64,000 nt of DNA, taken from assembly GCF_000159995.1 (NCBI RefSeq), contig NZ_GG700643.1, positions 27,649 to 91,648 on the forward strand, given 5' to 3'. The position numbers and the translations under genes are program-made. Below the pieces are notes generated by a model that was given only the letters and a program-made list of their open reading frames with translations, did no database searches and was not told the origin of the DNA. The stretch is from Alloprevotella tannerae ATCC 51259. GTDB lineage: Bacteria > Bacteroidota > Bacteroidia > Bacteroidales > Bacteroidaceae. Numbering within the stretch: position 1 is the stretch's first letter; the number at the start of each line of letters is the position of its first letter. Of the stretch, positions 1 to 9,796 are shown one piece after another.

Positions 1-2
1 AA

Positions 3-272
3 GCATCCCATTGTAATGAGTACGTCGACAAACTCAAATCTCTTGGAATACAAATAAGTATGACGCAAAGCGGAGACCCATTGCACAACGCCCTGGCCGA
101 GAGGATGAACAATACGCTCAAGAACGGATGGCTCTTCAGTACAGAAGACAAAAGTCTGCAGCAGGTCAGGCGCCTCACAAAGAAAGCCATCGACCTGTAC
201 AACACGTTCAGACCGCATCAGAGTCTGCAGATGAGAACGCCAATGGAAGAAGTCGGAAGGTTGACGGCATAA
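3..272 (+). CDS. IS3-family transposase, C-terminal fragment (5' end outside window)
   Basis: The frame is open from the first bases of the window and stops at 270-272, so the first ATG at 60 is internal. The encoded stretch reads as the end of an IS3-family (rve/DDE) integrase core: a GDPLHNALAERMNNTLKNGW segment containing the last catalytic Glu, then a YNTFRPHQSL motif close to the C-terminus. This enzyme would cut and join the ends of its own insertion sequence. The catalytic Asp residues lie upstream of the window. A candidate IS right end follows at 467-525. Family call is confident; whether the element is intact cannot be judged. Confidence 0.88.
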   Translation, partial: ASHCNEYVDKLKSLGIQISMTQSGDPLHNALAERMNNTLKNGWLFSTEDKSLQQVRRLTKKAIDLYNTFRPHQSLQMRTPMEEVGRLTA

Positions 273-466
273 CTTCCTCGGCACACATTATTAAGTCAAA
301 CAATAAAAAGAAGGAGGCAGAAACAACCGCAACAAGAAAATAAAAGAGTAATTTTGCAATTAGAAGACAACTGTCAACTAACTATGTAGTTAAGAAAAGA
401 CTACGACAAGTGTATTTGAACTTAGCAAATAAACTTGTCAAAGAAGAATGAAATTAAGAAACCAAA

Positions 467-525
467 GTTGTCAACTAATTCTAGGACATTACAAAAAGTT
501 ATCAACTAATTCCAGGACATTACAA
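467..525 (+). repeat. two tandem 28-bp copies of a probable IS right end
   Basis: Positions 467-494 and 498-525 are near-identical (26 of 28), each ending in GGACATTACAA, 31 bp apart. They lie about 200 bp downstream of the IS3 transposase stop, where a terminal inverted repeat ending in CA is expected. The duplication suggests two nested or successive insertions, or an end duplicated by imprecise transposition. Confidence 0.6.
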
Positions 526-536
526 GGACATTTCGT

Positions 537-622
537 ATTCCAAGCTTTGGAGATTTTAATTCCAAAGCTTGGAATTTTTTTCCCAAGGCGGAGAATTTTA
601 TTCCCAACGTGCAGAGACGCTA
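537..622. repeat. modular intergenic array, four ~21-22-bp units (family D)
   Basis: Units start at 537, 559, 581 and 602; each begins with a TTCCAA/TCCCAA-like box followed by a GGAGA/GGAAT and T-rich tail. Units 1 and 2 together form a perfect 15-bp inverted repeat (537-551 with 561-575) followed by a T-run, so the array could also act as a terminator-like hairpin. No coding sequence overlaps it. Confidence 0.6.
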
Positions 623-1433
623 TTTGATAGCCTAGAAAATGAAAATGCATTACAGATCAGCAATTTACAAAAAGACGGAAAATAGAAAGGTAGGGCTTTA
701 TGCTTGCAGTTCCTTGTGGTCGGCCAAACGATAACATTCAGTAATTTCACTTGCCGGTTTCATGAGGGTTGTCTTTTCTTAACTTAATTGATTATCAACC
801 ATAAACACACGAAAGACTATCCTCTTTTAGTTTTTGTTGAAACTGTTTTAAGGTAAAAACAGGCATTGCTTATCTCTAATTGGGTTTAATAGTATTTACG
901 TAAAGTTCTTAATAAAGTAAGATTTTAAAGAAGATATTTAGTAGAATCAATTTTTATGTGTAAATTTGGAAGCAGAAATCAATACACTCGAAAGCATGAA
1001 CTATTAAATACTTTCTCGCGTACGCAGTTGGAGGAAGAGCTTGATAGCGTTACAGTCAAGAGGTCTAAACGATGTCATAGACGTTAAGTTTTGAAGGCTC
1101 TTTTTGGCACCGATCTCTTGCCCGACTGATCAGTATCTGACTGTATTTTGATAGATGTGCCTTTCTTTGGACAGCGGTGAACTTATGAAACTAATCCTGA
1201 AATTTATATCTCATGGTTCTTCAGTGCAAAACAGATATATCCGTGCAGTATTATTGCCGGGAATAATCCCCAACCCTTCCGGCTTGGTTGCACATTTTCT
1301 CAATCCTATGTCTAACTTAAGTTATTCTAATCGACAAGTTAAATAAATAACCGTAGTCGTGTTCTTACAGTTGGAGTTTCTGGAATGACACGATAAGCAA
1401 TAAAAAACTCACCTCATTAAAACTTTAACTAAT
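623..1433. other. gene-free stretch before the large secreted protein
   Basis: Only short open frames are present, such as 1155-1346, with no recognisable protein features. No tRNA, clear terminator or consensus -7 box (TAnnTTTG) was seen close to the 1434 start. This probably is decayed sequence plus the unrecognised promoter of the downstream gene. Confidence 0.4.
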
Positions 1434-4400
1434 ATGAAACGACATTTAAGGCAAAGCGTGAAAGTCTTTATGGCATGGTCTCTGATGTGTCTGCTTCACA
1501 TTGGCAATGCGTATGCGCAGAGCGAGTACACAACCCTTTATGGCTGTATGGCTTCGGATAAGCACGGTGCAGGCTTGTTCTCCTTTACAACAGCAAAACT
1601 GGGCTTTACGCCGATAAAGCTGGAAAACGGCCTTAAGGCATTGGGCGGAGGAACCTTGGCTGAACATAAGTTCTTCTCCATCAATGCCGACGATCCGCAA
1701 AATCGAAGACTGTATATTTATGATGCAGACACTTGGGAATTGTTGGTTGACAATCCGGTAGAGAACCCTGCCGTAGATCTTACTTACGACCCTGTCTCAA
1801 AGAAAGTCTACGGTTGTTTTACGAAAGGTCAAACTGTTATGCTGGGAACGATAGACGAAAAGGGCAAACAGCAGACTATCGCCAATATGGATGTGCTTCC
1901 TTCGGCATTGTTCTGTGACAGAGAAGGACAGCTTATGATCATTGGGCAAGACGGCATTCTCTATAAATTAGACAAACAGACGGCTAAAACGGAGAAAGTA
2001 GGCGCAACCGGTATTATGCCCTTCTTTGTACAGTCGGCAACAGTCGATCCTAATACCGGCAAGTGCTTTTGGACGTCTATGACGCAAGAAGGTTCAGGTC
2101 TACAAGAGGTGGATCTCTCTACGGGTAAGGCGAAGCAAATATATGCCTTTGAAAATGTAGAAGAAATCGTAGGTCTTTTTATCCCAATTGTAGCCAAAGT
2201 TACGGCCCCTGCAATGGTAGAAGACATTATGCTGCAGTTTGCCGGTGGTTCGCTTACCGGTAAAGTCGTTTTCAATATGCCATCAAAGACCAAAGGCGGG
2301 GCTGCCATAGTGGGTAAGCTTGCCTATAAACTGATGGTAAACGATAAAGTGTATGAAGGGAAGGCTGTTGCAGGCTCACAGGTAGTTATAGATATGACGC
2401 TCACCGAGGGAAACAAAAAGTTGGTGCTTGTCACGACCAATGCTGCCGGCGAAGAAAGCGACCGAGCCGTAAAGGTGATGTGGGCCGGACAAGATGCCCC
2501 CGCTGCTGTAACAGGCGTAAAACTACATAAGGAAACTCCGGAACGAGTAAGGCTCTCCTGGAGCGCTTCAACAGAAGGTAAACATAAAGGCTATGTTGAC
2601 CCGTCTACAATTACATACAAAATTGTGCGTTATCCCGATCAAGTAACATTGCATGAAAACTTTAAGAAAACGACGCTCACTGACAACATCGCTCCAACAG
2701 AACTTGTGAAATATTGGTATACCATTATACCGACAACTAACGGCAAGCAAGGAGAAGAAACGCAATCCAACAAGGTGATTATGGGGCCAAGCTATGAAAC
2801 TCCTTACAAAGAATCATTTGCGACACAAGAAAGTTTTGAAAAATATACCGTAGAAGATGGCAATAAGGATGGGATCACATGGGGCTACAATATATATGGT
2901 AACTATGTAGAATATTCCGGTATTAAAAAAGGAGATGACTGGCTCATCTCGCCACCGGTGAAATTAGAAAAGCGGGGCTACTATAAACTCTCGTTCAATG
3001 TTCGATGCCTTTCAGCAAATGTACATCAATTGTCTGTATTTGCCGGCAGTTTGCCCGACACGGAAAGTATGAAGCAACAACTGGTGCCGACGACCGAGTT
3101 CAAGACAGACTTTATGGACAAACTGGTAGAGCAGAAGTTTATGGTGGATAATGACGGAGACCGCTATTTCGGTTTCCATACGACAGGGGAGCTTGGAGCG
3201 CCCGTCACGCTCAATCAGATTTGTGTGGAAAGAATATCATCGATTGATGCGCCTGCTTCCGTATCTGACCTGAAGCTTGTTGCCGGAGAAAAGGGAGCAC
3301 AGAAAGTCTTCGTCTCGTTCAAGGCTCCGGTAAAAACGATTGGCGGCAGTCAACTCACAGCTATAGACCGCGTGGAATTGTTCCGCCTAACGGAGAATGG
3401 CGAAAAGAAAATTAAGACCTTCACAAGCGTCAAGCCCGGCACCTCCTTAGAGTTTACGGATAATGAGCCGGCACTCAAGGAAAACACTTATCGGGTAGTT
3501 GCCTATAACACAGAAGAAGCAGGCGATGATATTATCGCGACGGTGTATGTAGGCCAGGATGTTCCGGGAAAAGTTTCCAACATACGATTGAAAGAAGTAG
3601 GAAATGCCATTGTAGAAATATCGTGGGATGCTCCCACTAAAGGTGTGCACGATGGATATATAGATGTCTCGAAGCTCACCTATCACGTAAAGCGCAATGG
3701 TTCGCTCCTTGTTGGGGGAAAGCCTGCATCTTCGCTTCACGTGACTGACAGTATAAACGACTTGGGCGCAGACCAATTCTTCGTGGGCTATGAAGTCGTT
3801 GCTTTATCTGAAGCCGGGATGGGCCAAGGTGTTATTTCTCCATTCCTGACTGTAGGAGCTCCTTATGATGTTCCGTTTAAGGAATCTTTTGTCAATGGTA
3901 AAGGTGCAAAAGGCTGGGGAAACAACGCAGATAAGGAAGGCGTGAGTTGGTCTGCCCGTATGACCAGTGCCGAGGATTCTCAAGATGGCGACAAGGGCAT
4001 CATCTCACTTGTACCCTATATGCCGGATAATGGAAAGACAGAACTTTTGTCACCAAAGATAGCTATAGGCAAGACGGTTCATCCAAAACTTTCGTTCTGG
4101 TTGCGCCATACGGCTATCGACGAGTCTTTGAAGGTAGTCATTTATTCTGCCGATAGGAAGGAACATCAGATGAGAGAAATCAAACTCAATGAGAACCCTG
4201 ACGAATGGCAGAATTATGTGATAGATTTAGGAGAATATCGCAACGAGGAGTTTATACAAATAGGCCTTCAAGCATTTAACTTGCCGGTGAGGAGCAAGAT
4301 TGATATGGACAACTTATCGGTGTTTGATGATCTGAAGCGCAACCTTAGCATTACTGAAATAAACGTCCCACAACGCGTTCGCGTAGGCGAGCAAGGCGAA

Positions 4401-5726
4401 GTTGTGATTACGGTGTCAAATCAGGGAACAGAGAAAGTCGATGCCTTTACCGTAGAGTTATATGATAAGGACAACAAGCTGATAGCCTCTTCAAATGGTG
4501 CAGGAATAGAACCGGCGGGAACACAAAAGGTAAACCTGATCGTCATACCGCAGGCTAAGGATCTCTATGAAATGACGGTGACAGCCGTTGTGAATTGTCA
4601 AGGCGATCAAAACTTATCCAACAACAGCAAGACGGGCAAGTTCACGGTTGTACCGTTGTCTTATCCAACTCCTACAGAATTGACCGGTATGAAAAACGGC
4701 ACCAATGTCAAACTCTCGTGGAAAGCTCCCGACTTGACAAAGCCTTATTACGAAACTACCTTTGAATCGTTTGAGGACTATCCATCATTCACGGTCTCGG
4801 ATCTTGGAGAATGGAGTATGATAGACGCTGATGCAAAAGAATACACGATGCAGTTCCGTACTTCCGATGGAAGGTGGATAGACTATGAGAATTGCGCCGG
4901 ACCTATGGCTTTTCAGCTAATTGATCTTTCGCAGATTATAGGAACGGAAGATGAGGGCTGGAGCAGTGCGTCAGGCAAGAAAATACTAATTTCCGTCTAT
5001 AGTTCAGGAGGAGGAAACGACGACTGGCTTATCTCTCCGGAACTTACCACCGAGGCCCAAACCATTTCTGTATGTGCGAAGAGCCTCAACTACGAAAGGA
5101 GTGGACTCGAATCTATGGAAATTCTCTATTCCGAGACAGATAAGCAGGCAGAGAGTTTCAAGTTGTTGAAGCAAGTGAGCGAGATCCCCACGCAGTGGAC
5201 GGAATACAAGTTCGACCTGCCTAAGGGCGCGAAATACTTTGCCATTCACTCTAAAAAGGCCAACAGTGCACTTATGATTGACGATATTAGATACGTAAAG
5301 GCAGGGACGCAACAAGTAACGCTTGACCTGCAAGGATACAATATATATCGTGATGGAGAGAAGCGCAACGAGGCGTTGCTTAATGACCTTACCTTTGTTG
5401 ACAACAACATTGAAGAAGACAAGACGTACAACTATTTCGTCACGGCAGTATATGCACAAGGCGAATCAGACTTTTCCAATGTCTACCAGCAATCTGCCAC
5501 CTCTTCTGTAGAAAACATTGCCGACGGAAACACCTCCGTCAGCGTCAGATCGGCGGACGGACAGATTATCGTGAAGGGTCTCAATGGGCAGCAAGTAAGC
5601 CTTTATACGCTTTCGGGCACGAAACTATATACGACTTCAGGCAAAGAGAAGCTCACTCTACAAGTTACGGCCGGCGTTTATATCGTAAGGATAGATCAAT
5701 CATCCTATAAAGTGATCGTAAAGTAA
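1434..5726 (+). CDS. large secreted type IX (Por) secretion substrate with adhesin-type jelly-roll and fibronectin-like modules
   Basis: The 1430-residue product begins with a signal peptide (about residues 1-28, hydrophobic core followed by AYA). A beta-rich, propeller-like region of short strands follows to about 250. Fibronectin-III-like stretches (from about 350, 615 and 715) then alternate with three cleaved-adhesin/choice-of-anchor-J modules near 452-610, 809-965 and 1102-1285; each starts with an aromatic-rich 'ESF'-type motif and two contain DDWLISP. A CARDB-like domain sits at about 970-1075. The last 75 residues (from about 1357) fit a type A T9SS sorting domain, including VYIVRI and a terminal YKVIVK strand. 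The protein is therefore expected to cross the outer membrane through the Por system and be surface-attached or released. No protease active site was recognised. Ligand unknown. Confidence 0.88.
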   Translation: MKRHLRQSVKVFMAWSLMCLLHIGNAYAQSEYTTLYGCMASDKHGAGLFSFTTAKLGFTPIKLENGLKALGGGTLAEHKFFSINADDPQNRRLYIYDADTWELLVDNPVENPAVDLTYDPVSKKVYGCFTKGQTVMLGTIDEKGKQQTIANMDVLPSALFCDREGQLMIIGQDGILYKLDKQTAKTEKVGATGIMPFFVQSATVDPNTGKCFWTSMTQEGSGLQEVDLSTGKAKQIYAFENVEEIVGLFIPIVAKVTAPAMVEDIMLQFAGGSLTGKVVFNMPSKTKGGAAIVGKLAYKLMVNDKVYEGKAVAGSQVVIDMTLTEGNKKLVLVTTNAAGEESDRAVKVMWAGQDAPAAVTGVKLHKETPERVRLSWSASTEGKHKGYVDPSTITYKIVRYPDQVTLHENFKKTTLTDNIAPTELVKYWYTIIPTTNGKQGEETQSNKVIMGPSYETPYKESFATQESFEKYTVEDGNKDGITWGYNIYGNYVEYSGIKKGDDWLISPPVKLEKRGYYKLSFNVRCLSANVHQLSVFAGSLPDTESMKQQLVPTTEFKTDFMDKLVEQKFMVDNDGDRYFGFHTTGELGAPVTLNQICVERISSIDAPASVSDLKLVAGEKGAQKVFVSFKAPVKTIGGSQLTAIDRVELFRLTENGEKKIKTFTSVKPGTSLEFTDNEPALKENTYRVVAYNTEEAGDDIIATVYVGQDVPGKVSNIRLKEVGNAIVEISWDAPTKGVHDGYIDVSKLTYHVKRNGSLLVGGKPASSLHVTDSINDLGADQFFVGYEVVALSEAGMGQGVISPFLTVGAPYDVPFKESFVNGKGAKGWGNNADKEGVSWSARMTSAEDSQDGDKGIISLVPYMPDNGKTELLSPKIAIGKTVHPKLSFWLRHTAIDESLKVVIYSADRKEHQMREIKLNENPDEWQNYVIDLGEYRNEEFIQIGLQAFNLPVRSKIDMDNLSVFDDLKRNLSITEINVPQRVRVGEQGEVVITVSNQGTEKVDAFTVELYDKDNKLIASSNGAGIEPAGTQKVNLIVIPQAKDLYEMTVTAVVNCQGDQNLSNNSKTGKFTVVPLSYPTPTELTGMKNGTNVKLSWKAPDLTKPYYETTFESFEDYPSFTVSDLGEWSMIDADAKEYTMQFRTSDGRWIDYENCAGPMAFQLIDLSQIIGTEDEGWSSASGKKILISVYSSGGGNDDWLISPELTTEAQTISVCAKSLNYERSGLESMEILYSETDKQAESFKLLKQVSEIPTQWTEYKFDLPKGAKYFAIHSKKANSALMIDDIRYVKAGTQQVTLDLQGYNIYRDGEKRNEALLNDLTFVDNNIEEDKTYNYFVTAVYAQGESDFSNVYQQSATSSVENIADGNTSVSVRSADGQIIVKGLNGQQVSLYTLSGTKLYTTSGKEKLTLQVTAGVYIVRIDQSSYKVIVK

Positions 5727-5812
5727 TTCCGATGTAAACAGAGGGCCAGCGTGTACAAAAGTGGGCAAACCGCCACAATATATTGGCACATATCCCATTT
5801 AGCATACCTACC

Positions 5813-5859
5813 AATAGATAGACAGAATGCTCCTTTATGGGGCATTCTGTCTATCTATT
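5813..5859. terminator. long hairpin after the secreted-protein gene
   Basis: A perfect 18-bp stem (5813-5830 with 5842-5859) encloses an 11-nt loop, 87 bp after the stop codon. There is no clean U-run, so it may act as a bidirectional stem or RNA-stability element rather than a classical intrinsic terminator. Confidence 0.65.
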
Positions 5860-6463
5860 GTAGAATACCCCTTTTATTTCGATTAACTTACCTAGATAAT
5901 TTGCTTCTGAATAACTACATATCTATTGGTTTTGACAGAACAGTATTAAGCCCTTAAACCATCTAACAGAATCTCAGCAAAGAAACAATCTAGCTAATAC
6001 AACTCCTCAAACTACACCAATTCATTTAACGCAAATATGATATAATGTCTATACACAAATCATTCTAAAATCTGCTCTCTGCAATATTAAAACTCGTTTT
6101 AGCTTTTTTATTCAACACAAGCCCATATCTTTGCATTTATATAGGTACGACCACAACTTTATGAAACTAGGGAAGAATACATTCATCTCTGTAAATATAC
6201 TTTTGAAGGGAGTAAGGCATTCTAGAAATAAGGATCTTCAAAGCTTTAAATTTGAGGTTCTGAATTACCCACGTTTATAATCATAAGCAATTCTATCTTG
6301 ACACCATCTTTAATGTGGCAAATTCTAAAGACGTTTTTTCTAAAAGAAATAGTACAAAATACTTCTAAGATACCAAAATATGACTATAGACCAGACCCTC
6401 TCGCTCAAATTGCTAAATATTGAAAAGTTAGCATAAGATATCTATAGATGAACATAATAAGAT
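5860..6463 (+). other. gene-poor gap with a consensus promoter and a possible 39-residue ORF
   Basis: TATCTTTG at 6126-6133 matches the Bacteroidetes -7 box. It is followed at 6161-6280 by a 39-codon frame starting MKLGKNTFIS, with no recognised family. The helicase gene starts at 6464, so this could be a 320-nt leader, a small protein, or a relic. Nothing else is recognisable. Confidence 0.35.
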
Positions 6464-9400
6464 ATGAATATAGTAAAACAATCCAACTCACACATATTTA
6501 CCAATCAGAATGGCAATACCTTAATGAAAGAATTTGAGGGGGTATTGCAGCATAACCCGCAAATCAGGAATCTTGATGCTGTCGTGGGCTTTCTACGAGC
6601 ATCTGGTTATTTTTCCCTTCGTCCATTCCTTGACAGTATTAACAAGGTAAGGGTGCTTATTGGCATAGATGTGGATAAGTATATTGCGGAAGCCACTCGA
6701 CAAGGCAAACTTTTCTTTGGTGCGGAAGATGATGTAAAACAGGACTGCCTCCGTCAGATTCGTAAAGACATTGAAAGCTCTGATTACAGAAAGGAGATAG
6801 AGGATGGCATATTCCAAATGATTAAAGATCTTCTTGATGGCAAGTTGGAGTTACGTGCCCACCCATCGAAGAAGATACACGCAAAAATATATGTACTCTA
6901 TCCCGATGATTTTAACCAATACACACAAGGCATGGCGATTACAGGCTCCAGTAATCTGTCTGGCAATGGTCTTGGTATTAGTGAGGAGCGACAGTATGAG
7001 TTCAATGTAAAGATGACCCAACACGAGGACGTTCAATTTGCCAAGGATGAATTTGAACAGTTGTGGGAGGAAGCCAAAGATTGCGAGATAACAGCCGATG
7101 ATCTGAAGACCTCAATCGACCGTACATATCTGAAAGGTGAAGTTTCACCATACGACCTTTACATCAAAATGCTTATGGAGTACTTCTCCGATCGCATATT
7201 GGAGACAGACAATGATGAACCTCTTGATATGCCAGAAGGCTACACCAAATATGACTATCAGGTGGATGCGGTTATAGAAGGCTATCAGAAACTTGTTCGC
7301 TATGATGGTTTTTTCCTTGCCGATGTAGTTGGTCTTGGAAAAACAGTTATTGCTACTATGATAGCAAAGAAATTCCTAATCGAGAATGGACGTGACCACA
7401 CCAAGATACTTGTGGTATATCCTCCTGCCGTAGAGCTGAATTGGAAAACGACCTTCAAAGACTTTGGAATTGACAAGTATGCTAAATTTATCAGCAATGG
7501 TAGTCTCTCCAAGGTTCTTGACGAAGACAATTATAACTATTGGAATGCTGACGAATACGACCTTGTATTAGTGGACGAAGCACACAAGTTCCGTAGCCAT
7601 ACAACCTCTGCCTTTGAACAGCTACAAGAGATTTGCAAGATGCCCCGTATAGAAACAGGCAACATTTCAGGCTATAAGAAAAAAGTGATGCTCATTTCAG
7701 CAACACCGATGAACAACACGCCTGCTGACCTCTATAATGAAATTCTGCTGTTCCAAGACCCACGTCATTGTACTATTGATGGTGTAGGCAATCTGACTGC
7801 ATTCTTTGCTCCTTTAATTGTTGAGTTTAGGAAACTTCGTAACAACCCAGAAGCGGATATTAGGGATTTTAAGAAATTAGCAGAAAAGGTTCGAGACCGA
7901 GTAATCAAGCCTCTAACGGTTCGCCGTACCCGTACAGATATTGAAAATGTAGCACGCTACAACAAAGATGTAAATGGATTTCCAAAGGTAGAACGACCAA
8001 TAGAGAGTAGATACGAGCTTAATGAGCATCTGGCAAATCTCTTTGATCGAGCTATGCAGACACTTGATAAGGAACTAACCTATGCACGTTATCAAGCTAT
8101 TGCTTATTTGAAGCAAGATGTATCGAATGGCTTATATGATAATGCTGAACTAATCAGTCGGAGCTTGGCGGGAATCCGAAAAAATGGGCTGGTTAAGCGT
8201 TTGGAAAGCAGTTTTTACGCATTTCAAGTTTCTATTAACAGTTTCCGTCAGGCTAACCAAAATATGCTTGATATGTTTGCTAACAACAAAGTATTCATTG
8301 CGCCAGACCTTGATATCAATACGATGTTGGCAACAATGACAGAAGAGGAAATTGAAGAACGATTGAATGAAAAGGCTAAGAACAATCCAAAGAACGCAGT
8401 GTTCAAGGCAGATGATTTTCACCCAAATTTCATTGAAATGCTACAAACAGACCAAGTTATTCTTGAACAGATGTGCAACGAATGGCAAGATATTTCCGAT
8501 GACGACGATTCTAAATTTGCTAAGTTCAGGGAACTGCTGAAACATGAACTTTTCAAAATAGAAAATAATCCTGAGCAAAAGCTCGTTGTATTCTCGGAAT
8601 CTGCTGATACTGTGAACTATCTGCAACGCCGAATCAATCGCCCAGACGTTCTAGTTATATCGTCTGACAACCGGGGGCAGCAGTTCAAGACAATCAGAGA
8701 GAACTTTGATGCTAATTATAAGACAAAGCTCAATGATTATAATATCATCCTGACAACAGATGTCTTAGCTGAAGGTGTCAACCTTCATCGTTCCAATGTT
8801 ATTGTAAATTATGATACACCTTGGAACTCTACTCGACTAATGCAGCGTATCGGGCGTGTGAACCGTATCGGCTCTGTTTCAAAACACATATACAACTATG
8901 TGTTCTATCCTTCTCGTGAAGGAAATAAGGAAATTAACCTCAACCAGATAGCTGTGAGTAAGATTCAGACGTTCCATTCTACATTTGGCGAAGATAATCA
9001 GATTTATTCTCAAAATGAAATTCTTGACCGTAGCATGAGTAAACTCTTTGATGAAGCATTGAAAGAACAGAAGAAAGATTTCAATCAAGAGATTCCCTAC
9101 TATGAGGAATTACGATCACTCTATCAGACAAACCGTAGGGAGTATAATCGTATAGCAAAGTTATCTCTGCGTAGCCGTACAGGACGCAAGTATCGTATGG
9201 TTGATGGTGTAACACTTTCATGCGATACACTGGTTTTCCTCAAAACTAATTTCAGGAAAATGTTCTTCATCGTGTCTGAGAATGCCGAAGAAATTTCTGT
9301 GCTTGATGCTTTAAGGTATTTCAAGGCTTTACCTGATGAACAACCAGTGGAGCGAATTAAAGAACATCATCAGCATGTAGAAAAGGCGTTGGTGAAGTTC

Positions 9401-9781
9401 CGTGCTATCCGCGACACAGAAATACAGCAGGAAGAGACGGCAAGAGAAGCACAAGGCAATATGGGCGCACAGGTGAGTACTGCAATAAGTTTGCTCACAA
9501 ACTTTATGCGTGAGATTGATGACAACGATCTATATCTGAAGGTAGCCCAACTAAAAACGTTGGCAGAGCGTGGCGTTATCACCTATATTGCAAAGCGTTT
9601 GCAACGGATGCAGAAAGACTTGCGTCGTGTAAGTGGCAAAACCCGAATGACACATGACGAGGCTTTGGCAGAGATTATTGAGATGGCAAAAAAGTATGCA
9701 CCCTATTATATGGCAGAAGAAGCCTTACTCAACGAGAAAGAAACCGATGCCGAAATAATTCTTTCAGAGAGTTTCCAATAA
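6464..9781 (+). CDS. PLD-nuclease/SNF2-family helicase fusion, defence-type
   Basis: The 1105-residue protein joins an N-terminal phospholipase-D-like nuclease domain to an SF2/SNF2 ATPase. In the first part, KKIHAK near residue 136 and GSSNLSGNG near 163 give the HxK...GSSN pattern of PLD-type nucleases. The ATPase part shows Walker A GLGKT near 289, DEAH near 370, SATP near 411 and arginine-finger motif QRIGRVNRIGS near 793. A helical C-terminal extension follows. By family, it should bind DNA, translocate using ATP, and possibly cut. It stops 15 bp before the adenine methyltransferase gene, so the two probably form one operon and one restriction/defence complex. Separate PLD and SNF2 proteins occur in DISARM; here they are fused. 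The active state of the nuclease is not known. Confidence 0.85.
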   Translation: MNIVKQSNSHIFTNQNGNTLMKEFEGVLQHNPQIRNLDAVVGFLRASGYFSLRPFLDSINKVRVLIGIDVDKYIAEATRQGKLFFGAEDDVKQDCLRQIRKDIESSDYRKEIEDGIFQMIKDLLDGKLELRAHPSKKIHAKIYVLYPDDFNQYTQGMAITGSSNLSGNGLGISEERQYEFNVKMTQHEDVQFAKDEFEQLWEEAKDCEITADDLKTSIDRTYLKGEVSPYDLYIKMLMEYFSDRILETDNDEPLDMPEGYTKYDYQVDAVIEGYQKLVRYDGFFLADVVGLGKTVIATMIAKKFLIENGRDHTKILVVYPPAVELNWKTTFKDFGIDKYAKFISNGSLSKVLDEDNYNYWNADEYDLVLVDEAHKFRSHTTSAFEQLQEICKMPRIETGNISGYKKKVMLISATPMNNTPADLYNEILLFQDPRHCTIDGVGNLTAFFAPLIVEFRKLRNNPEADIRDFKKLAEKVRDRVIKPLTVRRTRTDIENVARYNKDVNGFPKVERPIESRYELNEHLANLFDRAMQTLDKELTYARYQAIAYLKQDVSNGLYDNAELISRSLAGIRKNGLVKRLESSFYAFQVSINSFRQANQNMLDMFANNKVFIAPDLDINTMLATMTEEEIEERLNEKAKNNPKNAVFKADDFHPNFIEMLQTDQVILEQMCNEWQDISDDDDSKFAKFRELLKHELFKIENNPEQKLVVFSESADTVNYLQRRINRPDVLVISSDNRGQQFKTIRENFDANYKTKLNDYNIILTTDVLAEGVNLHRSNVIVNYDTPWNSTRLMQRIGRVNRIGSVSKHIYNYVFYPSREGNKEINLNQIAVSKIQTFHSTFGEDNQIYSQNEILDRSMSKLFDEALKEQKKDFNQEIPYYEELRSLYQTNRREYNRIAKLSLRSRTGRKYRMVDGVTLSCDTLVFLKTNFRKMFFIVSENAEEISVLDALRYFKALPDEQPVERIKEHHQHVEKALVKFRAIRDTEIQQEETAREAQGNMGAQVSTAISLLTNFMREIDDNDLYLKVAQLKTLAERGVITYIAKRLQRMQKDLRRVSGKTRMTHDEALAEIIEMAKKYAPYYMAEEALLNEKETDAEIILSESFQ

Positions 9782-9796
9782 ATAGAAAATTGAATT

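Noticed and set aside
1155-1346. 63-residue ORF upstream of the secreted protein
   Set aside because: No ribosome-binding site, family or neighbour support.
5751-5957. 68-residue ORF after the secreted protein
   Set aside because: It runs through the terminator hairpin at 5813-5859 and has no protein-like features.
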